DNA of 64,000 nt, taken from JAWXBK01 sp040878185 (GTDB lineage: Bacteria > Pseudomonadota > Alphaproteobacteria > Dongiales > Dongiaceae). Below the pieces are notes generated by a model. The model saw only the letters and a list, made by a program, of their open reading frames with translations. It was not told where the DNA came from and searched no databases. Below are positions 42,903 to 51,653 of this stretch, piece after piece. Both the position numbers and the translations under genes were made by a program. Location: positions 1-64,000 of the forward strand of contig JBBDMS010000040.1 of assembly GCA_040878185.1 (NCBI GenBank), written 5' to 3'. The first letter of the stretch is position 1. Each line of letters opens with the position of its first letter.

Positions 42903-44774
42903 ATGAGGGAAACGGTGTCGCAGGAAGGTCTTCGCAATCGGCTCGATCGCCCGGTCTCCGACACCTATGACCACGCGCTCGGTCCGACCAACGCCGAAAT
43001 CACGCTTGTCGAATATGGCAGCTACGCCTGCCCGCATTGCCGCGTGGCGAACGAACGCATTGCCGAAGCGCGCGACCGGTTCGGCGATCGCCTGCGCTAT
43101 GTCTTTCGGCACCGGCCGCTGACCGGCAGCGATATCGCGCGTCGCGCGGCGGAACTGGCGGAGCGCGCCGACGATCCGGCGCGATTCTGGGATGCGCATG
43201 TCGCGCTGATGACCCGCTCGGAGACGCTGACCGAAGAGGACCTCCAGGTCGTGGCCGGCGAGCTCGGCCTCGCGCCCGACGATACCGAGGCCGGCCAGGA
43301 AGCGGAGCGGCGCGCGAAGGCGCGGGTCGAAGCCGATATGCACAGTGCGCGGGCCAGCGGCGTTTCGTTCACGCCGACCTTCTTCATCAACGGCCGCCGC
43401 TATGACGGGGCCTGGGACGAGCAGTCGCTCTCCGATGCGATGCTCGGCAGACTCGGTCATCGCGTGCGTGCGGCAGCACTCGATTTTGCAGGATGGGCGC
43501 CGTCGGCCGGTTTCCTGCTGCTGATCGCGACGATCCTCGCGGTCGCAATCACCAATTCCGGTTTCGGATCGGCCTTTCTCGGATTCTGGGAACAATATGT
43601 CGGGCTCGCCTTCGGCGATTCCGCCTTCCGGATGTCGGTCCTGCATTGGGTCAATGACGGGCTCCTGACCATTTTCTTTCTGGTGGTCGGGCTCGAGATC
43701 AAACGCGAATTCACGGTCGGCCATCTCGCGAGCCTGCGCTCAGCGGCTCTGCCGATCGCGGCGGCGATCGGCGGGATGGTCGTGCCCGCCGGGCTCTATA
43801 TCCTGCTGATCCCGGCCGGCAACTGGGCGCATGGCTGGGGCGTGCCGATGGCGACCGACACGGCGTTTGCGGTAGCACTCGTTGTGATGATGGGCAGCCG
43901 CGTGCCGATCGAACTGCGCATCTTTCTGACCGCGGCCGCGATCGTCGACGATATCGGTGCGATCATCGTGGTCGCGGTCTTCTATTCCGATACGCTCGAT
44001 TTGGTGGCGCTCGCCGCGGCCGCTGGATTTGTCGTGGCGCTGGCGCTGCTCAACCGATCGCGCGTCTACAGCGTCACGCCCTATCTGCTGCTGGGCATCG
44101 CGCTGTGGGCCTGCGTGCTGGCGAGCGGCCTGCACGCGACGCTCGCCGGCGTTCTGCTGGCCTTGTTTATCCCGACGCGGCCGCCGCCGGATCTGAAAGC
44201 GCTGATGATCCAGGCAAACTCGATCATGGCCGCCGAAGCCCGCCACGGAAACGAGGTGCTGCGGCATGGGCCCTCGGTGCCGGCGTTGCGTGCGCTCGAT
44301 GCCATCCATGACCGGCTGGAATCGCCGGCCGATCACCTGCTGCGCCATGCCGGCGCGCGGTCGAGCTATATCGTGCTGCCGCTGTTCGCGCTGGCCAATG
44401 CGGGCGTCATCCTGTCGATGGACGTGCTCGACGGGCGCGAGCCCTTGTTGCTGGCGATCATGCTGGGTCTTGTCGTCGGCAAACCGGTCGGCCTGGTCGG
44501 CGCGTCGGCATTGGCGGTGTGGCTCAGGATCGCCGTCAAACCGGCGGCCTATTCCTGGCGCCAGATGATCGGCGCGGGCGCGCTTGCCGGCATCGGCTTC
44601 ACCATGTCGCTGTTCATCGCTGGCCAGGCCTTTGCGGACCCGGGCGATTTCGCCGCCGCGAAGATTGCGGTGTTCGCGGCTTCCGTCGTCTCGGCGATCC
44701 TCGGCGTCGCGGTGCTGTGGAATGCCGGGCGTGCGACCGACGATCGATCCACCACCGCGGCGGATGAGACGTAA
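42903..44774 (+). CDS. nhaA: NhaA Na+/H+ antiporter with N-terminal DsbA/thioredoxin domain
   Basis: 623 residues. Residues 1-~190 are a DsbA/thioredoxin fold with CPHC (43-46) and the cis-Pro strand SFTPTFFINGRRYDG. From ~195 on it is NhaA: NSGFGSAFLGFWEQYVG, LTIFFLVVGLEIKREF, WGVPMATDTAFAVALVVMMG, the ion-binding Asp pair in TAAAIVDDIGAIIVVAVFYS, LHATLAGVLLALFIP and GLVVGKPVGLVGAS. There is no signal peptide and NhaA starts in the cytoplasm, so the thioredoxin domain should be cytosolic. Such fusions occur in other bacteria; the reason is unclear (redox gating is a hypothesis). Confidence 0.92.
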   Translation: MRETVSQEGLRNRLDRPVSDTYDHALGPTNAEITLVEYGSYACPHCRVANERIAEARDRFGDRLRYVFRHRPLTGSDIARRAAELAERADDPARFWDAHVALMTRSETLTEEDLQVVAGELGLAPDDTEAGQEAERRAKARVEADMHSARASGVSFTPTFFINGRRYDGAWDEQSLSDAMLGRLGHRVRAAALDFAGWAPSAGFLLLIATILAVAITNSGFGSAFLGFWEQYVGLAFGDSAFRMSVLHWVNDGLLTIFFLVVGLEIKREFTVGHLASLRSAALPIAAAIGGMVVPAGLYILLIPAGNWAHGWGVPMATDTAFAVALVVMMGSRVPIELRIFLTAAAIVDDIGAIIVVAVFYSDTLDLVALAAAAGFVVALALLNRSRVYSVTPYLLLGIALWACVLASGLHATLAGVLLALFIPTRPPPDLKALMIQANSIMAAEARHGNEVLRHGPSVPALRALDAIHDRLESPADHLLRHAGARSSYIVLPLFALANAGVILSMDVLDGREPLLLAIMLGLVVGKPVGLVGASALAVWLRIAVKPAAYSWRQMIGAGALAGIGFTMSLFIAGQAFADPGDFAAAKIAVFAASVVSAILGVAVLWNAGRATDDRSTTAADET

Positions 44775-44793
44775 CAGTCGCCCGTCGCCACAA

Positions 44794-45549
44794 TTATTTT
44801 GCGTCGTGGAAGATGATGCCGAGCGTGTGCCGGCTGCCGCTGCGCAACCGGCTGACGCCGTGGCGCATGTTGACGCGGTAGTCGCCTTTGGCGCCGCGAA
44901 CCGGCCGGTGATGGACCGCGAACGCAACCCCATCGCCCTGCCGGAGCGGCACGACCTCGGCGCGGCTTTGCATCCGCGGGCGCTGTTCCGTCAGCACGAA
45001 CTCGCCGCCGGTAAAATCGCGGTCCGGTTCGGAAAGCAGGATCGCCACCTGAATCGGGAAAGAAAGCTCGCCATAGAGATCCTGATGCAGGCAGTTGAAA
45101 TCGCCCGCGCCGTATCGAAGCAGAAGCGGCGTCGGGCGCGTCTGGCCCGCCTCGTGACAGATCTTCAGGAATGCCGCGTGATCGTCGGGATAGCGCCGGT
45201 CGATCCCCATCCGCTCGTTCCATTGATTGGCGATCGGGGCAAGGCGGGGATAGAGCGCGGTGCGCAAAGCTGCGACGAGCGCGGGCAGCGGGTAGTTGAA
45301 ATAGCGGTACTCGCCTTTGCCGAACCCGTGTCGCGCCATATGGACCTGGCTGCGGAAATGGGACTCCTGCGGATAGAGCGCGGCGATCGCCGAACATTCG
45401 TCGGGTGCGAGCAATCCCGGCATCACGGCGCAGCCCGATCCGTCCAGCTCGGTCGCGAGCGCGCTCCAGTCATGGCCGTCGACCCGCGCATCCGGCGACT
45501 GGATATCGGGTGATGTGGATGTATGAGCGACTTTTGCCTGTGCGGTCAT
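44794..45549 (-). CDS. 2-oxoglutarate/Fe(II)-dependent oxygenase (prolyl-4-hydroxylase type)
   Basis: 251 residues. Fe-site HQD in NCLHQDLYGELSFPIQVAILLSEP, a distal His in FAVHHRPVRG and the Arg that binds 2-oxoglutarate just after, in the same jelly-roll as P4H-like enzymes. Also GGEFVLTEQRPRMQSRAEVVPLRQGDGVAF. Probably hydroxylates a small molecule, tRNA, or protein side chain; this group includes proteins acting after arsenic or stress response, but no direct link is seen. An in-frame open extension to 45720 lies over non-coding DNA; the ATG at 45549 is the best start. Convergent with the nhaA gene, 19 nt apart. Confidence 0.88.
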   Translation of the reverse strand: MTAQAKVAHTSTSPDIQSPDARVDGHDWSALATELDGSGCAVMPGLLAPDECSAIAALYPQESHFRSQVHMARHGFGKGEYRYFNYPLPALVAALRTALYPRLAPIANQWNERMGIDRRYPDDHAAFLKICHEAGQTRPTPLLLRYGAGDFNCLHQDLYGELSFPIQVAILLSEPDRDFTGGEFVLTEQRPRMQSRAEVVPLRQGDGVAFAVHHRPVRGAKGDYRVNMRHGVSRLRSGSRHTLGIIFHDAK

Positions 45550-45752
45550 GCGCGGGCTTTCGCTTTTATGGTCTGTGCGCCAGGCATCGAAGCAATGTGG
45601 GGAGCAAAGCCGATCCCGACACTCCGTTTCTTGCGCAACGCTCGAGCGCGCCATCGGTCGGCGGAAGGGGACCGCCGGATGCATCGGATGGTGCCGCTGC
45701 TGCGCCCCTGCTCCGCGCACATGTCCTCGGGCTGACTAGGGCGGAACGCGTT

Positions 45753-46259
45753 TCACCGCGCTAAGATGAAGCGAATTGTCGAATCCACCTTCGAGAGGCG
45801 TACCATGTCTTCGTCACCGGAGATGAGAGTAAAATCGCGCTCCTTTGCCTGTGCGGCAACCCAAAGATCGTTCTCGTCGATTTGAAGCTGCTTACCCGTG
45901 TTTGCGTCGATCCAATCTTCAAGCCACCGTGACAGCTTTTGCGAGTTAGCTCTCCGCTGAACCGTAAGAGCCAGCTGAGATTTCAACTCAGCGAACGCAG
46001 AAGCTGTGTGTTTCGTGATATCCAAAACCGGATATGCTTTGATGGCCTCGATGCGGGTTCGAAATTGAGCAAGATGCGTGCTGCTTGCGTGCTCCGCCAT
46101 TTTCAAACCAAATTCCATTTCCCCGATCGTGACGATGGACACAAACTGAGGAGCACCGTGAGGCAGACCAGCCACCACCATCCTTGTGGCACTATGATGC
46201 TGATGCCTCGGATTTAGAAGGCTTGAAACCGCACACGTATCAAACAGATATCCCCTCAC
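45753..46259 (-). CDS. PIN-domain ribonuclease (VapC-like toxin)
   Basis: 168 residues. PIN acidic site: Asp7 (YLFDTCAVSSLL), Glu47 (TIGEMEFGL), Asp131 (IDENDLWVAAQA) and Asp149 (LISGDEDM). VapC toxins cut RNA such as initiator tRNA or 23S rRNA. It begins with GTG 6 nt after the methyltransferase stop and has no small antitoxin gene next to it; a stand-alone PIN coupled to a methyltransferase is unusual. Lower GC than the surroundings. The 200 nt to the left is empty. Confidence 0.85.
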   Translation of the reverse strand: MRGYLFDTCAVSSLLNPRHQHHSATRMVVAGLPHGAPQFVSIVTIGEMEFGLKMAEHASSTHLAQFRTRIEAIKAYPVLDITKHTASAFAELKSQLALTVQRRANSQKLSRWLEDWIDANTGKQLQIDENDLWVAAQAKERDFTLISGDEDMVRLSKVDSTIRFILAR

Positions 46260-46265
46260 TAAGCG

Positions 46266-48743
46266 TCACTCCCAAAACGGAGTGAGTAGCTTCACTTCCT
46301 CTTCAGGCAAGGGGGCGAGTTCCTTCTGGACCCAGTTCCCGCCAGCGGCGCGAACAATGCCGCGAAGCCGTTCCTCAAGCGATAGACACACGTCATCGTC
46401 GTCAATACCCCACCCATTCCAAGAGTGTGCGAGCGGCCTTTCATCGTCTCTGAATGCGGCTAATAGAGCGCGTTCCAATCTCGGCGGTAGGTCATATGCG
46501 GCCAGCGCAGTCGCATCAATTTCATCGAGAAGAAGTGCCAGTTGCTCCTCGTTCCGTCGTTTCATCGATACCTGTCGTGCGTAACGGCGAGCTAAATCAC
46601 CAAGCCGCGCCGGGACTCGCGCGGGGAGAGGTGCAGCCAAGAGCGTATTAATGCGAAAGCGCTTGTCAAAAGAGTGCTCACGCATGAACGCGTTCACGAT
46701 TGGTCCATTCAGTAACGCCGCCAATGCGTCCAAATCTACCCGGTCGTCGCTGGGCCAAAGGCCAATAAATTGCTGCGAAGCGACTAGGCCCGCCCGATCT
46801 ACGGCCGATGCGAAGCACCAATACTTGCGACTCTTCCGTCCTGCGTTTGCCAGAATTTTGGGCGACGACCAAGGCAGATGCAGCGCTCCGTAAACCTCTG
46901 CCTTGCGCGTATCTAAGTAAGAGATCTCGCCCAACTTGAACTGACTTAGATCAATCGAATTGAGAATGCCTAAGCTCCAGCCAGAAGCAGGTTTTGCTCT
47001 GGATCGCAAAGCCTGGTTGCCCCCACTCCAGCGCAACCCCCAATGTCCGTGCATAAATGCACCGACATTAGGATTCGCCCTCAAATATTCCCAAAGCGAT
47101 GAAAGCGGCGGTAACCAAAGGTCACCTTCCGTTCCTGATTGTTCGCGTACACTGTCGCGCGTTCGCGATGCTGAGCCTGTTCGCATGAATGCCTTGATGT
47201 CACGATCAAATACCTCGCTGGAACGCAAATGCTGCTGCCTAGTCGCGGTTAACGGCTCACGCGCAATAAGTAGCGCAGTGTCAGCTTCGGAGACATTGAA
47301 CACGCCATCGGGAAGCGAGACGAGCTCGATCTCGCGGTAGTCATTCTCAAGCTGCTGACGCAGTTCCCGATAACTTCGGTCAATGAGGAGTGCACGCGGC
47401 ACAACGAAGCCAAGCGCAGATGGCTTGGCCTTGAGTGCAGTCTCCAATGCAAAGATTGCCTTCGATCCATTCGCCTGAACGGCTTTACGATACCTGCGTC
47501 GTTCGGTGCTGTTGAAACTCTCGAACGGAGGGTTACACAGAATGACGTCGGCGGTCTTGAGGCGATCTTCTAGTGTGCCATCCTCGAAGAGGTCTGCCTG
47601 CTCGATTTGCCAGCCATTCGCGTTTGGGTAGTCGGCGAGGATGAGCGAGAGAGTTGCGACCTCGCAAGCGAACTCGTCAACCTCAACGCCCCCGATGTGC
47701 TTCACTAGTAGCGCGTGCCTCGCCTCATCCGTCCAGTTATGTGGGAGCCCATCGCGCATATGGCGGAGTGCCGAGACAAGAAAAACGCCAGCGCCGGTGA
47801 ATGGCTCGAACACTGTCTGCGGTCGAGTGCCATGTTCCCAAAGTCTGAGCCTGTTCACGATATACTCGGCGACATGGGCAGGCGTACTGTGCGTACTAAA
47901 ATCTCGCCGAGCGCGATCGGTTACGAGCGTATTCTCATATACAAATGCTAGGTCGTCGGCGGAGATATTAGCAACATGCAGTCCTGATTTGAGCGTATCC
48001 CACGCCGCTTGAAGGGCTAGCTTGCTCGCCTTTGTTGGCGCCAAATTGCTCCTTGCCGGTAAATGATAGTAAGCACCGATCCGATCGATTACTGAGGCGA
48101 CGTCGTTGTTGTCCCATTCAGCCGCTGTCGGGTGTGCTCGGTCCATGAGAATCTTTGCGGCAAGGAGTCTGAACACACCTTTGAAAAGGTCCCGATCGTC
48201 AATCGAGACTGTCGCTTCACGGGCGCTCGCGAGTGCATCGCGCAATAAGCGGTCCAGCTTCGAGTGAATCTCGCCTTCAATTGCAGGGACCAGTCCAACG
48301 TCGACAAAGTCGAGCTGATATCCAGTTTCCACTTTGCCGATCGCCTTGGCTCTATGAATTGTATCGGGATTCCACTCTTCTTTCTGATCTGCGAATAATT
48401 TAGGCAATTCGTTGAGCGTGACTTTCGACAGCAACCGAGGGCGATTGCCGGTGACTTGCCAGACGGAAACGAAATCTGCCTCAATCACGAACATTAGCGG
48501 CGCGCCCAATGCGCGATGCTCGCTCACGAGAGTATCCACATCACGCTGGCCGGCCTCGACGACCGCGAATGCAGCAGAACGATACGAAGGGGGGGTTTGA
48601 GTGAATGCCGCGAATTGTACGGACCGCGTCACCGCTCTGCCCGATGCCCACACATCGCTGTAGGTATAATTCTTGCGGACCGCATCGTCTCGATATCCGA
48701 GGTGACGAGTTTCCGTCTCAATAATCTTAAGGGCTCTCGTCAT
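46266..48743 (-). CDS. N6-adenine DNA methyltransferase with specificity-like C-terminus
   Basis: 825 residues. N-terminal ~160 have a novel alpha/beta part with TPPSYRSAAFAVVEAG and MFVIEADFVSVWQVTG, not clearly a nuclease. The central N6-adenine methylase has SAM motif I FEPFTGAGV (312-320), motif III region GVEVDEFACEVATLSLILADYPNANG, and catalytic NPPF (404-407). The C-terminal half resembles target-recognition domains of type IIG/PglX enzymes: SSPKILANAGRKSRKYWCFASAVDRAGLVASQQFIGLWP and LAALLNGPIVNAFM. I see no PD-(D/E)xK nuclease motif, so it may be a solitary methylase or one half of a two-protein system. The ATG overlaps the HTH gene stop by 4 nt (ATGA), coupling all three genes. Confidence 0.88.
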   Translation of the reverse strand: MTRALKIIETETRHLGYRDDAVRKNYTYSDVWASGRAVTRSVQFAAFTQTPPSYRSAAFAVVEAGQRDVDTLVSEHRALGAPLMFVIEADFVSVWQVTGNRPRLLSKVTLNELPKLFADQKEEWNPDTIHRAKAIGKVETGYQLDFVDVGLVPAIEGEIHSKLDRLLRDALASAREATVSIDDRDLFKGVFRLLAAKILMDRAHPTAAEWDNNDVASVIDRIGAYYHLPARSNLAPTKASKLALQAAWDTLKSGLHVANISADDLAFVYENTLVTDRARRDFSTHSTPAHVAEYIVNRLRLWEHGTRPQTVFEPFTGAGVFLVSALRHMRDGLPHNWTDEARHALLVKHIGGVEVDEFACEVATLSLILADYPNANGWQIEQADLFEDGTLEDRLKTADVILCNPPFESFNSTERRRYRKAVQANGSKAIFALETALKAKPSALGFVVPRALLIDRSYRELRQQLENDYREIELVSLPDGVFNVSEADTALLIAREPLTATRQQHLRSSEVFDRDIKAFMRTGSASRTRDSVREQSGTEGDLWLPPLSSLWEYLRANPNVGAFMHGHWGLRWSGGNQALRSRAKPASGWSLGILNSIDLSQFKLGEISYLDTRKAEVYGALHLPWSSPKILANAGRKSRKYWCFASAVDRAGLVASQQFIGLWPSDDRVDLDALAALLNGPIVNAFMREHSFDKRFRINTLLAAPLPARVPARLGDLARRYARQVSMKRRNEEQLALLLDEIDATALAAYDLPPRLERALLAAFRDDERPLAHSWNGWGIDDDDVCLSLEERLRGIVRAAGGNWVQKELAPLPEEEVKLLTPFWE

Positions 48744-49192
48744 TGGCGGCTCCCTGCGACCATAGGCGGAAACGCCAAGCTGGACTGATCATCTACGTCG
48801 ACTTCAAGAAGCTTTTCGCGAAGCCCGGAAATCAACGGCCTTAATTCGATGATCACTGCGATCGGCACACGTGCAGGCATTTGTTCGACTAGTAATAGCT
48901 CGACAGCATTACCGCTTAAGTCGATGGCAATTTTTGAGCGTTCAAGCTGCGGCCATGGCGCACTCTCACAGGCACTAAAAAGCTGCCCTGACAATGGTGA
49001 CAGAACTGTCAGGGGCACTTGCAGACGGTGTGCAACAAACTGGGCGGCGCGCGCCGCCAATAGTTGACCGGCGGAAAAACACGGCGCGTGGCCCGGCCCA
49101 GAATTTAGGCGGTGGAGCGCTTTCCTGTAAGTGCGCCATTGCTGCTTGGTCAGTCCCAACGTGCACATGATTTGTCCGGGCGTGTAGAGCAT
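48740..49192 (-). CDS. HTH (MerR-like) putative regulator of the methylase cassette
   Basis: 150 residues from the ATG at 49192; a TTG at 49204 adds four. N-terminal helix-turn-helix of MerR-like form: YTPGQIMCTLGLTKQQWRTYRKALHRLNS. Mid region: FSAGQLLAARAAQFVAHRLQVPLTVLSPLSGQLFSACE; C-terminal half LSGNAVELLLVEQMPARVPIAVIIELRPLISGLREKLLEVDVDD. The fold suggests DNA binding and autoregulation; an inverted repeat lies about 20 nt upstream of the ATG. The stop overlaps the methyltransferase start by 4 nt. Confidence 0.78.
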   Translation of the reverse strand: MLYTPGQIMCTLGLTKQQWRTYRKALHRLNSGPGHAPCFSAGQLLAARAAQFVAHRLQVPLTVLSPLSGQLFSACESAPWPQLERSKIAIDLSGNAVELLLVEQMPARVPIAVIIELRPLISGLREKLLEVDVDDQSSLAFPPMVAGSRQ

Positions 49193-49211
49193 TAGCGTCC
49201 ACAAATTAAAG

Positions 49212-49226
49212 TGTTGATCGTCAACA
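49212..49226 (-). promoter_or_regulatory. Candidate operator upstream of the cassette
   Basis: Perfect inverted repeat TGTTGA-TCG-TCAACA, positions 49212-49226, centred about 27 nt before the HTH start. Its position in the short leader of the operon fits an operator for autorepression by the HTH product. Confidence 0.5.
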
Positions 49227-49532
49227 TCATAACGTGCGGTTCTGAATCAGTCCATAACTTTGGAGAACAAAAAGTGATCGAGCATTGCCTATGATGTGAC
49301 TGTAACGGCGTGACCTCCTGCCGCGCGGCGGACAATCGCCGGTTCGAGGGCCGGGCTGTACGCCGCAGTAGATCGCGTCGATCACCGCCCAGCATCAGGA
49401 GGGACAGAACATCGTGACGATGTCGGCCTACTGGCGCTCGACCTATGCTGCAATAAGGCTGTTCGAAACGCGCCAGCCGCAAATGGATGGAGGCCGCCCG
49501 ATGGAAATGCGTGAAAGCGCAGAAAAGGGAAA
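49227..49532. other. Gene-free stretch between cassette and tRNA-Arg
   Basis: 306 nt without a supportable gene. Short open frames here are not convincing (no conserved motifs). It is the most likely place for promoters of the cassette and for a past insertion boundary. I saw no copy of the tRNA 3' end at the other side of the cassette. Confidence 0.5.
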
Positions 49533-49609
49533 TGGCGCGCCCGAGAAGATTCGAACTCCTAACCTTCTGATCCGTAGTCAGATGCTCTATCCAGTTGAGC
49601 TACGGGCGC
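49533..49609 (-). tRNA. tRNA-Arg(ACG)
   Basis: 77 nt cloverleaf read on the minus strand. Acceptor stem GCGCCCG (49609-49603) pairs with CGGGCGC (49543-49537), discriminator G and encoded CCA (49535-49533). Anticodon loop CTACGGA gives anticodon ACG (inosine-modified, reads CGN) with stem TCTGA/TCAGA; T-loop TTCGAAT is intact. The 3' end points toward the methyltransferase cassette, so tRNA-3'-end-type integration is possible. Confidence 0.97.
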
Positions 49610-49853
49610 ACCGAGCGCGCCGGTTCGATGGACCGGGCGGAAGGCGGCGGACCATAAACGAGGCCCCCTACCCTGACAAGAGCGCGTGAGCGGCGGAAAA
49701 CTGCGGCTTTCAGGCCGAAAAGCCGGTTGAGGCAAGCGGTTGTTTTCAGTACCTTAGCCGGTGATGGGGAATGTAATTCGCGACTCGCATTCGGCGGGCG
49801 GGCTTGGCCCGTGTCCGGCGATGCAGTTTGCGGGCTTCGGGGGGCAAAGGCGC

Positions 49854-50927
49854 ATGAATGCCAAAACGATGCTGGCCGGCTTTGCCAGTTTCATGCTGTT
49901 GGTGGGGGCATGCTCCTATAGCGAGAATGCCGTCGCACCAGCAGTAACCGGCGAAACCGAGAATCCGCAACAGCTCGGGACCGGCAATTTCGAGCCTGGC
50001 GGGGTGACGCCCGGGGCGCCGACCGGTACGGCCGTCGGCCAGCGCGTCGAACAGCTGCGCAGCGAGCTCGCCCGGCTTCAGGGGCTGGTCCGCGACCAGA
50101 ATGGACGACTGCAGTCGATCCGCGCCCAGACCATCCAGAACGCCAACACCTATCACGGGCTGGTCGGGACGATTAACTCCAAGCTTCAGGTCGGCACCAC
50201 GCCGGGCAATCCGATCCTGGTCGACCAGTGGAACCAGGCCCAGACCCAGCTCGAGCTGGTCTCGAACGACCTCAACCAGATGAGCGCGCTCTCGAACGAC
50301 GTGGCGCAGAGCGCATCGCTCTCGTCCTATCTGCTCGACACGGAGCGCGCGACCTACGCGATTTCGGGCGCGGTCGACGAGGACCATCAGCAGCTCCGGG
50401 TGCTCGAGGACGAGACCAACCAGACGGTCGTCCTGATCGACCGCCTGCTGAGCGAGCTCACCCAGGACATCGTGCGCCAGAGCAACTATCTCTCGAACGA
50501 GCGCTCGAACGTCCAGGTGCTGGCTCTTGCCATCAACTCGGGCGAACCGTACGGCACCAGCCTCGCCAATCGCTCCTATTCCGTGCCGATGCAGCCGTCG
50601 AGCGCGCCGGGTGCCGGCATCGCCACCGGACGGCCGCTGGTCGTGATCCGCTTCGATAACGAGAATGTCGACTACGAGCCGGCCTTGTTCTCGGCGGTCA
50701 GCGCAGCACTCGATCGCCGGCCGAATGCCGCGTTCGACGTCGTTGCGGTGGCACCGGCCGTCGGCACCGCGGGCGAGGTTGCGGTCAATGCCAACGAGTC
50801 GCGCCGCAATGCCGACGCGGTTCTGCGCTCGCTCGCCAGCATGGGCCTGCCCTCCGACCGGGTCAGCGTCTCCTCGGCAACCAGCGGCGCCGCCCGGGCG
50901 AACGAGGTGCATATCTTCGTGCGCTGA
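49854..50927 (+). CDS. Lipoprotein with coiled-coil and OmpA-like C-terminal region
   Basis: 357 residues. Start ATG 49854 gives a lipoprotein signal: NAKTMLAGFASFMLLVGAC with Cys at residue 20. Residues ~60-230 form a long helical/coiled-coil stretch (VEQLRSELARLQGLVRDQNGRLQSIRAQ; LDTERATYAISGAVDEDHQQLRVLEDETNQTVVLIDRLLSEL). The C-terminal ~100 residues (LVVIRFDNENVDYEPALFSAVSAALDRRPNAAFDVVAVAP ... ANESRRNADAVLRSLASMGLPSDRVSV) look like a diverged OmpA/Pal-type domain. Probably spans periplasm or anchors to peptidoglycan. Exact function unknown. Confidence 0.85.
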   Translation: MNAKTMLAGFASFMLLVGACSYSENAVAPAVTGETENPQQLGTGNFEPGGVTPGAPTGTAVGQRVEQLRSELARLQGLVRDQNGRLQSIRAQTIQNANTYHGLVGTINSKLQVGTTPGNPILVDQWNQAQTQLELVSNDLNQMSALSNDVAQSASLSSYLLDTERATYAISGAVDEDHQQLRVLEDETNQTVVLIDRLLSELTQDIVRQSNYLSNERSNVQVLALAINSGEPYGTSLANRSYSVPMQPSSAPGAGIATGRPLVVIRFDNENVDYEPALFSAVSAALDRRPNAAFDVVAVAPAVGTAGEVAVNANESRRNADAVLRSLASMGLPSDRVSVSSATSGAARANEVHIFVR

Positions 50928-51145
50928 TCGCCGCGGCAGCGGGTCGACCTTCGAACCGGCGTCCGCGAGGACGCCGGTTTCGTTTCGGGTGCCGTTTTGT
51001 CTGCCCGGAGCATCCGGCGGAAACCCAAGGGAAAACGCCGATCCGCCGCAATCCCGCTTTGCCCGCTGCTTTAGCCGGGGATTGGCGTCGATAGCCGCCA
51101 ATGCGATGCTCGTCCTCCGGCACGAACCTCTGCGGGAGACATGCC

Positions 51146-51613
51146 ATGAACCCCACAGCCTTCAGATTTCTCAACCGGCTTTGCATCGGCTTTCTTGCCG
51201 CTCTGCTGATTGCGGGCCCGCTCGATGCGGCCCGCGCCGACGATGGCGCGGTTGTCACCGACTCCGCCGCGGCGGGTGCCATCCGCACGGTCATCGAAAG
51301 CCAGTTCGATGCCTTTCTCGCCGATGACGGCGCACGCGCTTTCTCTTTTGCCTCACCGGATCTCCAGACCCAGTTCGGATCGCCCGACGTCTTTATGTCG
51401 ATGGTCCGCACCGGCTACGCGCCGGTCTATCGGCCGCAGGACGTCGAATTTCTCGATCTGCTGGAAGCGCCCGGCGGGCTCGTGCAACAGGTACATGTCA
51501 TCGGCGCGGACGGCACCGCCGTCATCGCGCATTATCTGATGGAACAGCAACCGGACGGCAGCTGGCGGATCGGCGGCTGCATGCTGACGCAGGCGCCCGA
51601 TCTCGGCGTCTGA
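51146..51613 (+). CDS. DUF4864 exported protein
   Basis: 155 residues. N-terminal signal peptide (FLNRLCIGFLAALLIAGPLDAARAD) then a single DUF4864 domain: IRTVIESQFDAFLADDGARAFSFASPDLQTQFGSPDVFMSMVRTGYAPVYRPQDVEFLDL, with QQVHVIGADGTAVIAHYLMEQQPDGSWRIGGCML. A cystatin-like/NTF2-like fold of unknown role, widespread in Rhodobacterales and relatives. GGGAG precedes the ATG at 51146. No operon partner except the phosphoribosyltransferase 40 nt downstream. Confidence 0.85.
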   Translation: MNPTAFRFLNRLCIGFLAALLIAGPLDAARADDGAVVTDSAAAGAIRTVIESQFDAFLADDGARAFSFASPDLQTQFGSPDVFMSMVRTGYAPVYRPQDVEFLDLLEAPGGLVQQVHVIGADGTAVIAHYLMEQQPDGSWRIGGCMLTQAPDLGV

Positions 51614-51653
51614 TCAGACCGGGTCGACACAAATTCTTTCAAGCAGGATTGTC

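Noticed and set aside
49192..49482. 96-residue minus-strand frame next to tRNA-Arg
   Set aside because: No conserved pattern; overlaps the promoter zone of the HTH gene.
45721..49610. Integrative island with attL/attR at tRNA-Arg
   Set aside because: No integrase and no second copy of the tRNA 3' end near 45.7 kb; only the low GC and tRNA position hint at insertion, so I did not call a mobile element.
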